A stretch of DNA of 64,000 nucleotides from Anastatus disparis (GCA_017163975.1 JAFFSR010000244.1:248001-312000); one strand, 5' to 3'. Shown: positions 47,424-60,445, numbered from the stretch's first letter. Notes: generated by a model not told the origin, from the letters alone. Program-made: numbers and translations.

Positions 47424-49755
47424 GGCCCTATATAATTGATCGTCATTAGTCATAAGCACCTTTTTGGGCCATATGTTTTTGGGTCTTATATTTTTTTGGG
47501 CCTTATATTTTCTTGCGCCCTATATTTCTTTGGGCCCAATATTTTTTTTATCTCTATATTTATTTGGGCTTTATATTTTTTTGGGCCTTATATTTTCTTG
47601 CACCCTATATTTTTTTGGAACCGATATTTTTTTCAAATCTATATTTTCTTGGGTGCTATATTTCTTTTGGGACCTATATTTTATTCAGCTCCATATTTTT
47701 CTGATGAGCCTTATATTTTTTTGGGCTCAAAATTTTTCTGGGCCGAATATTTTTTTGGTCTATATTTTTTTGGGCTCTATATTTTCTAGGCCTTATATTT
47801 TCTTGAACCCTTTTTATTGTTCGGCCCAATATTTTTTTGGGACTAATATTTTTTTGGTCTCTATTATGTTTGGAAATTTGCTTGTCAGCGCCATCGCGTG
47901 GCCAATCGATAAGCTGTAAGAGAAGGATACTGTTCGAGAATCACATTGATTACAGACAAAAATTGTAGTGTTTTGTAATTTTTTAATTAAATAGAATAAA
48001 AAAAGATTAGAAAATTAGTTTATATAGAAAGAAGGAAACATGGAGAATATTAGTAGAAAAAGTCGCGCATTTTATAGTATTACATAAATGAATCGGTCAA
48101 GTTTATAAGAATTTTTTCTTTCTAGCTGACAATGTTTACATTTTTAACCATTCTGAAGCAGTATCTGAAGCTATAACTTATCGAAAAATAAACAACAAAA
48201 CAATTATCTTTTGTGAATCATTTCGAGTAAATTATGCACTGGACATATATTTACTTTAAAACAATGTCATTGCGTTATATTTAACATAATCAAATAATTA
48301 CATTTATATTTATTTACTTCATAAAAAAATTTTACTAATACATAAGATTAAATAGGCTATGCAATATAATCCTTCTCTCACAGCTTACCAAAGGGCCACG
48401 CGGTGGCGCTGGCAAACAAATTTCCAAACCCAATATATTTTGGGTTTCATATTTTTTTGGGCCCTATATTTTTTTTGGACTTCATATTTTCTTGGGCTCT
48501 ATATTTTATGGGCCCAATATTTTTTCGATTATTATATATTATTGGGCTTTATATTTTTTTAGGCCCAATATTTTTTCGAAATTAATATTTTCTTGGGTTT
48601 TATACTTTTTTTGGGTACTATAGTTTATTTAGCTCTATTTTTCTGGACCTTGTATTTTTCAGGTCCTACATTTTTTTGAGTCCTATTTTCTTTGGGCCTC
48701 ATATTTTTTTGGGCTTTATGTTTTCTTGGACTTTATATTTTTTTGGGCCCAATATTTTTTAGATTCTTATGTATTCTTGAGCTCTATATTTTTTTGGGCC
48801 AAACATTTATTCAATTCTTATATATTTTTGTGCTCTATATTTTTGGACCCAATATTTTTTTTAATTTATATTTTCTTGGGTTTTATGATTTTTTTTGGGT
48901 CTTATATTTTATTTAGCTTTATATTTTTCTAATCCTTATACTTTTTGGGCTATACATTTTTTTGAGTCTTATTTTCTTTGGGCCTCATTTTTTTTTGGCC
49001 TCTTATTTCTTGGCTTCCATATTTTTTCGGTCCTATATTTCTCTAGGCCTTTTATTTTTTTGGACCTACTTTTTTTCGAGTCCTATTTTCTTTGGGCCTC
49101 TATATTTTTAGGGACATTTATTTTTCTGGGCCTTATTTTTTTTTACTTTTTTTTGGGTTTATATTTTTTTCAATCTTATATTTTTTTGGACGCAATATTT
49201 TTTTAATTATTATATTTTGTTGGTCTCTATATTTATTTGGGCCTAATATTTGTCTAATTTTATTATTTTTTTTATTCTTATTTTACTTGAGCTCTATATT
49301 TTTTTGAGCCCAATATTTTTTTTAAACATATTTTTTTTGGCCTAATATTTATTTCATCATTATATTTCCTTGGTCTCTATTTTTTTGAGTCCAATATTTT
49401 TTTGATTCTTATATTTACTTAGGCTCTATATTTTTTTGGGCGCAATATTTTTTTTAATATTATATTTTCTTGGTCTCTATATTTTTTGGGCCCAATATTT
49501 GTCTGATTCTTTTATTTTTTTGATTCTTATTTTACTTAAGCTCTATATTTTTTTGGGCTCAATATTTCTTTAAATCTTATATTTTTTTGATTCTTATGTA
49601 TTCTTGGCTCTATATTTTTTTGAACCCAATATTTTTTTAAAACATACTTTTTTTGGCCTAATATTTATTTTATCATTATATTTTCTTGGTCTCTATTTTT
49701 ATGAGCCCAATATTTTTTTGATTCTTATATTTACTTTGGCTCTATATTTTGGGCT
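47424..49755. repeat. Minisatellite, unit TTTTTTGGGCC(C/T)TATATT, block 2
   Basis: About 1.8 kb of diverged tandem units, interrupted by a TIR element (47869-48428). Spurious hydrophobic open frames occur in all plus frames. It joins helicase sequence directly at about 49760. Confidence 0.9.
47869..48428. mobile_element. 560-bp TIR element in the minisatellite
   Basis: TTTGGAAATTTGCTTGTCAG at the left is matched by the complement of TTTGGAAATTTGTTTGCCAG at the right, continuing for about 60 bp (CGCGTGGCC, AAGCTGT, GAGAAGGAT). The interior is AT-rich and non-coding; no clear duplication is visible in the repeated flanks. Confidence 0.8.
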
Positions 49756-49759
49756 CCAA

Positions 49760-51050
49760 ATTCTGCTATGATAAACTAAATTTAACTGAATTTTCAATAA
49801 TATTCATACGGCTTCCATGTCGTACAATTGGTAATGTTTGCCTGAAATCTCCTCATACAATTATAGTTTTACCACCGAAGGGTTGGTTCACATCGTATAA
49901 ATCTTGAATAAGGCGATCAACTGCTTCAAAAGAAAATTTTAAAGTCATAGATATTTCATCCCAAATAATTATTTGTGTTCCCTTTGTTTGCTTTCTGCAG
50001 AATTAGGCTTAACATTATAAGTTGTAGAATCTGTTATATTCAAGAGGACGTTGTATCTCTCTATCTTTTTCTAATCGAAAAATGTAGGTTTTTGGAAAAA
50101 CTAGTAGTTATTACTAGAAATCGATAGTCCGCAACTTGTACAGTAAATGAACAATGTTATTTCTAATAAGAACAAATTAATTCTCTAGTCTAACTTATGA
50201 TTTTTTAAGTATGTCAAACTTTTTTTGAAAACAAAGCATCATAATTAATTTGCCCTCAACAGAAAAAATATTGCTTTTTACTGCACAAGTTGCGGATGAC
50301 TTTTAATCTTTATGAATAATCGTTAGTTTTTCGAAAAACTTACATTTTTTAATTAGAAAAGGATAGAGAGATCCAGCGTCCTCTTAACGGTAGTTTAAAT
50401 GTTGTATGCACGGTTTTTCCATTGATTAATGAATTCGCTGCTTTAGCTGTCCAAGCTGTAAATAATGTATAGTATGATATTTAAAATAAACTATTAAAAC
50501 GTTAAGTAAATAACTTTTTCCACTTCCAACTGGTCCATCTATAAAAATATATTTTTCTTTACTTCGGCTGTTTAAACTTTTAATAGTAGAGTTGAATATT
50601 TGCCTTTATTTATCATTTAAAGAATTTATTTTCATTTCTAATTCATTACGAATATTATTATTATGATTTAAAATTGTTGCATTATTATCTTCTTCTATAA
50701 ATGTGCTTATGTCAGATAAATTAAAATCGTTTAAAGAAAATCCGTTGACTTGTAAATTATTTTTAATAACATTCAATGCAAGATTTTCACTTATATGTTT
50801 TTCGTATTCAGGGTGGTATAAATTATCTTTATATTTTTCATATAAATCTCGTGCATTCATAAGATTATGAAAAACGCAAATGAAAGCAAATAATTTATAA
50901 AGAATATAAAGGAATTCTGTTAAAGATGCTTCTTTCAAACATCAATCCCATTATTCATCTTCATTAATTAATTATTTTGCCTTAGCTGCTTCATAAAACG
51001 TATGGTACATCACATCATCAACAGCGCGCAAAGCTTTAAAAGACGTGGCT
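49760..51050 (-). pseudogene. Helitron helicase (Pif1-like), decayed, copy 2
   Basis: Closely matches 9070-10000 of copy 1. Recognisable pieces from the right are a helicase N-terminal stretch (LYKLFAFICVFHNLMNARDL, about 50870), the Walker A equivalent near 50510-50530 (GPVGSGKS-like) and the GGK-SGDFRQTLP segment near 49840-49870. A 340-bp MITE (50044-50383) sits inside. The helicase C-terminus (equivalent of 8280-9070) is missing: the minisatellite follows directly. It has several stops and shifts. Confidence 0.8.
50044..50383. mobile_element. TTAA-type fold-back MITE 7 (GAGGACG group)
   Basis: Ends GAGGACGTTGTATCTCTCTA and complement, flanks TCAA (50040-50043) and TTAA (50384-50387). Copy 1 at about 9350 has the uninterrupted target TTTAACGGTAG, which proves the insertion. 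Related to 36262-36650. Confidence 0.9.
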
Positions 51051-53633
51051 CCTTTCACATGTAATAGTAATAACCTAATGAAATTACGTTCTCTATCTTT
51101 CGGACTTACTAAGTACATTCTACTAATTATTGGTTTTCTTTGTTTTTCTTTTATTCCATTTTTTCAGTTTTTCATCAAATGTGTAAAAATTTGGTATTCC
51201 TGAATACGAGTAATTTCGTGCTTCAAAATCTCCTTTGTTCAATTCAAAATATGCTGTTAATGTTGTTCTTACATTTGTTTGTATGATCATTTCTTCTTTT
51301 TCTTCTTTAAAAAATACGTTTTGTTGATTTTCTTCATGAACGCTTAGACGTTTTATAGTATGTGAAATAACATGTAAAGAATATTCTCATAATATATGCA
51401 TTGCTTGAAGTGGACATAAATATCGTGTGCCAATGTATTGTTGGGTTTTGTCATATTCATATTCAACATTTTCACGATTGTCATTTTGAAAAGTGTTTTT
51501 ATTTTCTAATTGAAAATCCACACTTACTTAATGTATTTTAATGTATGCACAATCATGACCTTTATAACAGTATTTGAATAAATATTTAATGCAGTGTACA
51601 GTGAAACAAACTTCTACGTTCATGTGTGCATTAAATTTCAATAATAAGTAAGGATTATAAGGAACAACAAATCCATTATCTGCAATTCTTTCTGTAAATT
51701 TATTTTTAAGAATTATTCCAACGCCATCATTTTTACGTTTGTATAGTGGATATCCATTGGATTTAAATGTTGTTGTATTATTAAATTTTCTTGGAAAATT
51801 TTCAGTACATTGTTTCGTATTTTTATTCATACACGGACAATTTATATTTTGCATACCACAGGAACCGCGTATCATAAATTGTTTAGCAATACTATGTAAT
51901 TTTGGATAAATATCTCTATTTAGAATTTCTGCATTTATTATTTTATCAACTTTTCCGAGAATATCAAATTTATCATTTTTATCCAAGAGCAAGTTGTTAC
52001 TAACATATGCATATGCGGTAATCCTCGTTTTTGAAATTCAATTACATAACAATATGCAATACATTTTCCTGATATTCCCTTTTTTATTACTAAATTTTTT
52101 AATTCTTCTATTTTTTGATAATATACTTAAAAGAGCATTTTCATAAATTTCCAAGTTTTCAGTTATTTCTTTCAAATGTGAGTTACAGGTCATAGTTACA
52201 AAAAGGTCAGGTTTACCACGATAATTTTCAAGTGTCATTAAGTCAATGTAATTTTGTTTGAAAAACTTGGACTTCCTGTAAAGTTTGACGGTAATATTAC
52301 CATTTTTCCAATTTTTGAAGAATCCAATTTTTTTTTGTTATGTAAATAGTCCATAACACCTTTGTAACAATCACTTCTCAATATGTTTTGGTTTTTTCGT
52401 ATGAAATATAATCTGGAGGTTTTAACTTTCTCAAACGAATGAACAATAAACTCTTGAGATAATTTTTCTACATTAAGGAATGGATTAAATTCATTTCTAA
52501 CATTAAATCTGTAATTATGAAATTTCAAATTTGAAATATTAGATTTTCCAAATTTACTTTTTATATTTGGCATCCATCCAAAACCACCATTAGGATGAAT
52601 AAGCAGATATGTTATAGAATCTGTATGTTTGCTAATTGTCGGTATACTAATTGGTTTATCATACTTAGAGTAAATGACAATATCACGTTCAATAGGATAA
52701 CGTGAAGACGATGAACAATAGGATCACGTTTAATAGGATAACGAGAAGACGATCTTCCAGGAAGATCGTCTTCTTCAACATATACTATTGCAAGGTACGT
52801 AAATTATATCTATTTTTATCTAAAATATTATTGCGGACAATAGACATAGTAACAGTTTTTGGAGGACAATAGATTTTTGCATATTGTTGTAGTTCTTCTT
52901 CTACTTTATGCATAATTTTATAGGCCTCAGCATAAGGGTTAATGTCTCTTATTGAAATATCTTAATGTTTCAATAATGTTAAATTTATATTAAACTTATT
53001 CCGTTCAATTGTTGCCATTTTATTATCTAAAATATATAATTGTCCATATTTACGTGCTTCATCTTTATTAGGATATAACGCATACACATTATGATAAATT
53101 TGTTTACATATTCTAATAACTTGTGGTCCTATGCCCGGTAATGTATCAAAATTGGCACCAAAATTTGCGAATGCTAAAGCATCATTGTACAACCTAACAT
53201 TTCGTCAAAAATCAATAATTTCTTCCGTTAATTCAGTTGCTAAAAACTTTGATTGTTCTGGGTAAGAAGAATTTTCTAAAAATTCTACTTTACCTTTATG
53301 ACAACAATTGGAGAAATCGTTACTTTTAGTATATTCGAGAGCAAAATAATTCGCATCACAATAAACACATGTATTTATCATGGAACCAATGTTATTTTCA
53401 GATATGAGATTTTTTTTCTACTTTGCCCTTTATTGTTTTATCAATAACTTTGTTCAATACAATATTATGATTGTTATTATAATTATTATTATTGTAATTT
53501 TCATTATAATTATTGTCTTTAATTTCTAATCATTTACACTTAATAAATGATATCTTTGAATGATCAGAATCATATTTATGTTTTCGCTTTTTTTTATCTA
53601 TTGGTTTATTTATTGTAGTATCATTATTACACA
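51051..53633 (-). pseudogene. Helitron Rep domain with HUH motif, decayed, copy 2
   Basis: Matches copy 1 (10030-12640) and keeps the part copy 1 has lost. From the right: CNDALAFANFGANFDTLPG-like region (about 53150), NPFLNVEKLSQEFIVHSFE (about 52480) and a DLFVTMTCNSHLKEI segment (about 52200). VIEFQKRGLPHMHMLV follows, whose H-x-H is the HUH metal-binding motif (52001-52024), then the Cys-rich CGMQNINCPCMNKNTKQC and IKYLFKYCYKGHD (about 51560). The catalytic Tyr region is probably within the last block. Frame breaks occur at about 52040, 52240 and 52960, and the 5' part is cut off at 53633 by another sequence. Confidence 0.85.
52001..52024 (-). other. HUH motif of Helitron Rep
   Basis: Encodes GLPHMHML on the minus strand, the two-His metal site of rolling-circle Rep enzymes. 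Confidence 0.8.
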
Positions 53634-55312
53634 GATTTAGTTTTGTACGGCTCTATGCCTTCAGTCTTCAAGATAAAGGTCTCAGGCCTTTATACTTAAG
53701 GCATGATACCTCATCAAATCGCTCTATTAATAAGGGTCTCACAGCTTAAGATTTACCAAGGTTTATTGTCCCAAAAAGTCTCTCCGTGTATGACTGACTT
53801 CAGTTTTAATAGATGTGGTTTTATAGGAATGTTTCTCCAAAATTTTGCCCATTAACAGTACAAAATTGAAATAAATGTTTACAGTCTTTTTCTTTTTTTT
53901 TACTTATTCCTACCTTTTCAGCTAATGATATTTTTGATAAGTCTACTTCAATACTATTTGTTAATTTCAACTTGTCCGTTAGGGAAATAAACAATTCTGA
54001 CAACTTTACTAATTTTAATTATATTTTTCTGCAGCTCTTTATTTTTTGAAAACAATTTTTCATAATCATTTACTTCACTCTGTGAAAAAGCAACCATTTC
54101 AAATGGAGGATTTCGAGAATCTCTTATCAATTGAACATAGTTATTTTCCGTCTCAATTCTTTTATGTCTTTTTTTTTACTACCGTACAAACCAAAATTTC
54201 GGCCACACTGGCAGTAGGAGTGTCCTCTAACAGGAAATAAATGCTGAATGTCCAATTGCAATTTGTAAGATAAAAATGAAAAAAATTGTAAATTAATATA
54301 ATTTTTATTTTGAACGCTCGCAGCATCAGAAAATAAAAATATTTTATCAAAGTAGTCGAGTTGCAGTTCTTTCTTTATCGCATACTCAACCATATTACAA
54401 ACGCTGTAGCACCCTGTTTTAAAATGTCTTCAAGGAAATAAAACATATAACTTCGATCAATACCAAAAATATGTACATTGAACAAATACATCCAAACTAA
54501 AAGACAAAAAATTGAGAATGAACAGGTAGTTTTGGCAGAGGCAAGTTTTGACCGAAATCAAATTCTAATTTTAAAACATTCACAGTGGACAGCATTCAAT
54601 TTTTTGAATTTTTGTACTTTTCAATTTGCAAAATATGCTGGAAATACTTATTTTCTCGTCCTTTATTAGTTTCATAAGTAAAACAAAGATCGCATACATC
54701 AGTGCGTGGCAGACCAATAAAGAAATTCACAAAACGATTAAAATAATTGAAATATGTTGTCTTATCAATAGGAATAGCTTCATCTCCTGTCACAGCTGCA
54801 TAAAAACCCAAAAATGAAAAATAGAAGGAATGTAAAGTTAAAGACTTATTTAAAAAATAGTAAAGCTTTGAACTTACTCTGGGGTAATATGACTCTGAAT
54901 ACGGAAGACTTTTACAATGCTCAAGAATTAAAGTTTTGACATCTTTGGTTAGCTTTACTTTGTGATTCTCGTATTTTTCTCTATCATCAGACATTGTTTT
55001 ATTATTTATTATTTTTTCTTGAACCGTTTTGATTCTTTGTTACCCTATTTGAAAAATATTACAAATAAATTTTCGACAAATATTGATAGAAGCATTCTTG
55101 TATCGACAATGAAATTGCCACTGTAAACGTTTTAATTCTTCTGTCGTTTCTTTTTTTTCAATCATATTTTTTAACATGATATTCTGTATTTGAAAATCTC
55201 CACTGCGCCAAAATTTATTAAACATACTTTTTTGCCATTCATGATCTACTTTTGAAAAACATTTTTTAGGACAACAATTTTTTGTATCCGTAAACGTCTA
55301 TTCAGGTACTTT
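53634..55312 (-). pseudogene. Transposase-like protein relic (DUF7869-type, from memory)
   Basis: Read from the right: NCCPKKCFSKVDHEWQ and a FNKFWRSGDFQIQN segment (about 55200), then RKFICNIFQI. ORF 54596-54994 includes VKTLILEHCKSLPYSESYY and GLPRTDVCDLCFTYET. FDFGQNLPLPK-like (about 54560) and FVFYLDVF follow. ORF 54127-54393 has IFLFSDAASVQNKNYI and HLFPVRGHSYCQC-RNFGLYG. This order resembles a family of RNase H-fold proteins in animal genomes known to me as DUF7869; the usual DRDFG has Gly for Asp here. Stops and shifts are numerous. It abuts the broken Helitron Rep at 53633 and its own ends were not found. Confidence 0.6.
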
Positions 55313-56666
55313 TTTGCCACTAACTGATTCGTATTCTAATCCCTGTAAGACGTTTGGAAATCATTATGTTACTTTTATATGCACATATATAATAATGAAA
55401 AATTTATTTCTTTTCCAAAATTAATCATAGCTGTATTTTCAATGATTTAAAAAAATATTTTTACATTATCATCAGATGAAAGCTGGATTTGACAAATAAA
55501 TCAGTCAATAATAGTACCTTATGCGCCAAGTTCGAAAGTACATTGCGCATGCGGTGCATATACTATTTTACGCCCCGAGTGTTATAAAATATATTTTTAG
55601 AACATTTTCTTTTAATGTTATAAAAAATATACAGAAGATATAATGTTAACGGATGTGATGTGTAAACAATGAAATTAATGAATCTTAAACTATTTATTTA
55701 TATAAAATTTTCATAACAGCAAAAATTGTTATAGTTCTTAAATTAGATTATAGTGAAGATTTTATACACATCAATCAATCATTTATTATGATTTATTTTA
55801 TATAACATTTCTTAATGTTTTACTAACCTTATTTTCAAAATTTTTAGCGATACTTCTCTCCAAGCCTGTTCATTTTTTATTCTTTTACGTCCTATATTTA
55901 TTGACATTATGCTTAAGATTTATTAAGCAAGTGAAAATTTTTCAAATTGATTATATTATTTAACAAATTTATGAATAAATAAGATTTCAGAGAGAGAATG
56001 AACGCGCAAAACAATCAGTGATATTTTAAACACAATATTTTTCGACTTTATTTTGTTTCTTATTCATGCCAACTCGCTAATATTTGCATGGAGCTTGCAA
56101 GTTTGGAAAAACTGCTCTATCACTGCCATTTTTTGTTTGATTAATCTTAAATTTTCTGAAAACTTCTTTGAACCATAATAAATAAATGTCTCACTGGAAG
56201 TTTATTGAGTCTCAAACTTCCCTCGATACTTTTTTCCGTTGAACATAATTAAATACATAAAAGGTAATTTACTTGATTGCAAGTAAATATTTGAATGAAA
56301 AATGTTCAAACTTTGATTATATATAAGTTTATCAGCAGCGCTAGGCTATTTTACGAATCTATGCAAAAAATGAGCGAGATCCGTTAATATTTGCCCGAGT
56401 CACAGCAAGTTAAGTTTAAAAAACATAATGCAAATAGGATTTAAAATTATCTAGTTTTTATTTTTTGTTTCGAAAATTAAGAATGGTAAAAATAAAGTAT
56501 ATAGATAAAAAAGTTGTCATTTTTCATCCTCTGCACGATAATATTTTTTTAAATTTATTTCTCGAAATTTTGAAATTTCGGTAATTTTGACGTCAATTTT
56601 TCTATAACGGCAGTCGGTCCGAGCGCTAAGGACGTATAGAATCGATGCCTTCAATTCATAATAATA
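55313..56666. other. Unassigned AT-rich sequence
   Basis: No recognisable gene. It may hold the distal end of the preceding relic, but no TIR was seen. Confidence 0.35.
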
Positions 56667-58227
56667 TTTCTTGTTGTAAACGAAGAGGAGAGTTAGCATG
56701 ATTTTTTACAGACCTAAATTTTGAAATTTTCTATTGGTTCTTACATATATTACATGGTAATTGAAATTACTCATTGTTTGCCACTTCAGAAATTGCTTTT
56801 CGAGGGCTTATTTTCTTCTATTTTTTATTAATTTCAAAATAAATTTTTGATTGTGTAAGAAAGAGCCACCAAAAAGGAGTTATGACAGTTCAAAATATAT
56901 ATTTTAATGTATGATTTATTTTTCATATTGAATATAAATGTATATTTTCATGTATGATTATTTTTATATTGAAAATAAATTATACATTAAAATATATGGG
57001 AATATCTCTGGAACTTTTTAATTTTGAGATGTCGACCTGGAAACAATTGAAATGTCTATAATACAAGTTTCTGAAGTGGCACAAACTTCAATAAGGGCTT
57101 AAATTACTCGTTTCTTGTAATAGAATATGTAATTAAATTTTGGTATCGATTGGAAAATTGGTACTTACGGTACATAATTTTATACGTCGAAAATGATATT
57201 TTTTAAATATTTTTCTACGTGTTTCTTGAGCTATAAAAAAAGTACCATTCTTTCGATCATTATCAAATTTTCTGAGCATAATGAATATTGTAAAAACAAC
57301 AGTTTAAGCCTACCCTGGTAAATGTGCCCCTCTTGAGGTAGCTGTTTGACTATTTTTAATGTAAGTGTTATTTTTAGGTGAAAACTACACTTACATTAAA
57401 AATAGTCAAACAGCTACCTCAAGAGGGGCACATTTACCAGGGTAGGCTTAAACTGTTGTTTTTACAATATTCATTATGCTCAGAAAATTTGATAATGATC
57501 GAAAGAATGGTACTTTTTTTATAGCTCAAGAAACACACGTAGAAAAATATTTAAAGAAAGTATCATTTTCAACGTATAAAATTATGTACCGTAAGTACCA
57601 ATTTTCCAATCAATAACAAAATTTAATTACATATTCTAATACAGGAAACGAGTAGTTTAAGCCCTTATTAAAGTGTGTACCACTCCAAAAACTTGTATTA
57701 TAGACATTTCAATTGTTTCCAGGTCGACATCTCAAAATTAAAAAGTTCCAGAGATATCCCCATATATTTTAAACTGTCATAACTCTTTATTGATGGCTCT
57801 GACTTACATGATTAAAAATTCATTTTAAAGTTCATGTAAAATAGAAAAAAATAAGCCCACGAAAAGAAATTTCTGAAGTGGCGAACTGTGAGTAGTTTCA
57901 ATTACCATGTAATACATATAAGAACCAATAGAAAACTTCAAAATTCAGGTATGTAAAGAATCAGGCTAATTCTGCTCTTCATTTACAACAAGAAGTATTC
58001 TTCTGAATTTCGCTCTAAAACATCAGGATTTTCAGGAAAAGAAATGATTACGTTTGGACTTTTCCAAAAATTTTGGAAAATTTCCAAATTTCAAGGATTT
58101 ATAGCTCTTGATCCTTCTAATCTAAATCCTTAAAAATTTTCTTACATATTTTGGGTAACAAAAAGAATATATTCTCAGAGTTTCAGAGATTTTTATTTTT
58201 CTGCTCTTCGAGTTGATGTGAAATGTC

Positions 58228-58230
<3 letters not shown>
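56667..58230. mobile_element. Fold-back element, copy 2, with nested palindrome
   Basis: Arms match 1600-2340 (ACATATTACATGGTAATTGA, TTCAGAAATTGCTTTTCGAG). The left arm starts only at about 56667, so its outer ~250 bp are gone. The loop holds a second palindrome, 56998-57761. Confidence 0.8.
56998..57761. mobile_element. 764-bp near-perfect palindrome
   Basis: Starts GGGAATATCTCTGGAACTTT and ends in its near-complement (GATATCCCC). The arms are almost identical, and the inner ~150 bp show no mismatch that I can see around the centre near 57377. Flanks are TA-rich ATATAT on both sides. Copy 1 of the host fold-back (about 1830-1890) lacks it. Confidence 0.85.

Positions 58231-58292
<62 letters not shown>
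58231..58292. repeat. (TA)n microsatellite
   Basis: Pure TA run, equivalent to 2341-2400. Confidence 0.95.
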
Positions 58293-58296
<4 letters not shown>

Positions 58297-60344
58297 ATCA
58301 TTAAAAAAGGTTTGTTGTAAAAAGAACTAAAATAAAAATTATTTTGACTTATTTCTAATAATTGTATACTTCAATTTATTTACAGTTATTTACGGATATT
58401 TGCAGTATCTACATTTAAAAAATGTATAAATAATAATAAACAATCATTATTTATCTCCAGCCTAACGCATTTTATTGTTATTTACAGATTTTAATATTTT
58501 CTTATAATCATTTGTTTATTAACAGTATTATTCTACTTTTGAAAAATAATTTTCATACAAGGTGATAAAATATTTTACCATAAGATGATATATATGTATG
58601 TTGCATATCACCAGAAAATTTCAACATCAAAACTAATTCTCTAATGTAAAGAATAAAAAATTAAATTAATAGAATTTTGAAATTTTGATATGGGAATACC
58701 TTTTATAAATAACTTTTTAATAACTTTGGATAATGGTGAAGTTTTAAAATAACTTGTAAAATTGAATGCTAATTAAATTTAGTTTTGAAATGAAGATAAT
58801 TATTCAAGTTGAAAATGTATTCAATAAAATAATATAACTATTTAAAAATTATCACTTAATAATAATTTTTTAAACTTTTTATTCATAGTTTAAAATAATA
58901 TTAAATATATGATTATTATCATTTGATTAGTTTTTATAAAATATTATGTAAATTTTATAAGTATATATTATTCAAGGAGATGAAAATGGACAGTACACTT
59001 GCGCCGATAAATATTGACTATATTTCCATTGTATTTTAAAATTTTGAATAAAGAGATGCATTAACATATAGTATGTATCACGAAGATTATTCAGTTAAAT
59101 TTTTAAATAAATCTATTCATTGGTTATTGAGGAGTTTGGATTCCAATACTATTTACTAATATCTTTCTATTTGGAATCAGAAATCTAAATATCTTGAAAA
59201 CTAATGATTAGAATAATTTAAAAATTTAAATAAATAATCATCATGGTAAATACTACAAGTTAATGCATTCCTTTAATGGAAATCCAGCAATAGAATAGAA
59301 AGACAGTTAAATATAACAGTTAATTTTTATATTTTCTCATAGTGAAATATAATCAAACTTTGACAATAAATTCAAAATAATGAAATAATTGTACTTTTAA
59401 TGATCATATTTAATACAAATTTTAGAGTGAAATTACAGAATATTATATTTTTCCGCATTTATAATAAGTGTTTCGCAAATAATAAGTGAATTTTCTTTTG
59501 AAATGTTTACTTTTTTAGGGAAAATTCAACTTCTATCTAGACTGTTCATATATATAAATTCATAATTATAGACATAATCAGAGAAATTTATTCATATTTC
59601 ATATATTTTCCTATCTTTATAATTGACTATAAAAAAAAATTTAATATCAAATAAATAACTTTTTATGACACACTTTTATTAAGCTTGCTTTCACGTCTGT
59701 CTGTCTGTCTTCGCTCTCTTTTAGGCGTTCCTTGTATAATAAGCTTTTATTGAGTGAATGTGAGTTGTGGCAGCATGAAACTGGTACAGGCTGAGTTTCA
59801 TTGTAGTTATGATTAGATGAATCATAATTTTCAATTATAATTTGTTATTTTGATTTAGTTACTTATATTATATATGATATTCTAATTGATTTTCTACGAG
59901 ACTATTATCTATATTATTATCTTTATTTGAATATCTTTAGAAAATGTATATTATGCTTTTCACATTTGATCTCTTACTTGTTATTATTATTATAAACTGT
60001 AATACGTCGTTGTAACTGATTCTTTAGTGCCAGACAGGGTTCTACCCCAAGGTCAAATAAATAAGTCCAAGTCTAAGTCTGTCTGTCTGTAATCAAATCT
60101 TGCACGCTCGATTTGAGGCACTTTTTGTCGATGGAAATTTCTGAAATTTTACACAGACCTCGGTCTCCGATGAACATGTAATAATCCGTTGTCAGGTCGG
60201 CGATGACGGGTGTGCAAAGTCATCTCCAAGGAAGTTTAAGTGTAAAGGCTATCTTTGGGTGGAGGCGAGTTGATGGAATGTTGTTAAGTTGATAGTTGTA
60301 GAAAATGCATAGGGAATAGATGCTTGCATAGGGGATAGGCAAAT

Positions 60345-60445
60345 GTACAGCTGGAAATATAGAGGATAAGAGGATCAAAAGGGATAGGGGTATATATAGG
60401 CGGTAGGGGAATATATAGGGGGTAGGGGAATATATAGGGGATATG
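60345..60445. repeat. Short tandem array, unit GTAGGGGAATATATAGGGG
   Basis: Four to five diverged units of about 20 bp. The complementary strand gives open frames with PYIFPYPLYIP-like repeats that are artefacts. Confidence 0.75.

Noticed and set aside
47436..49307. Further hydrophobic open frames
   Set aside because: Same minisatellite artefact as at 7431.
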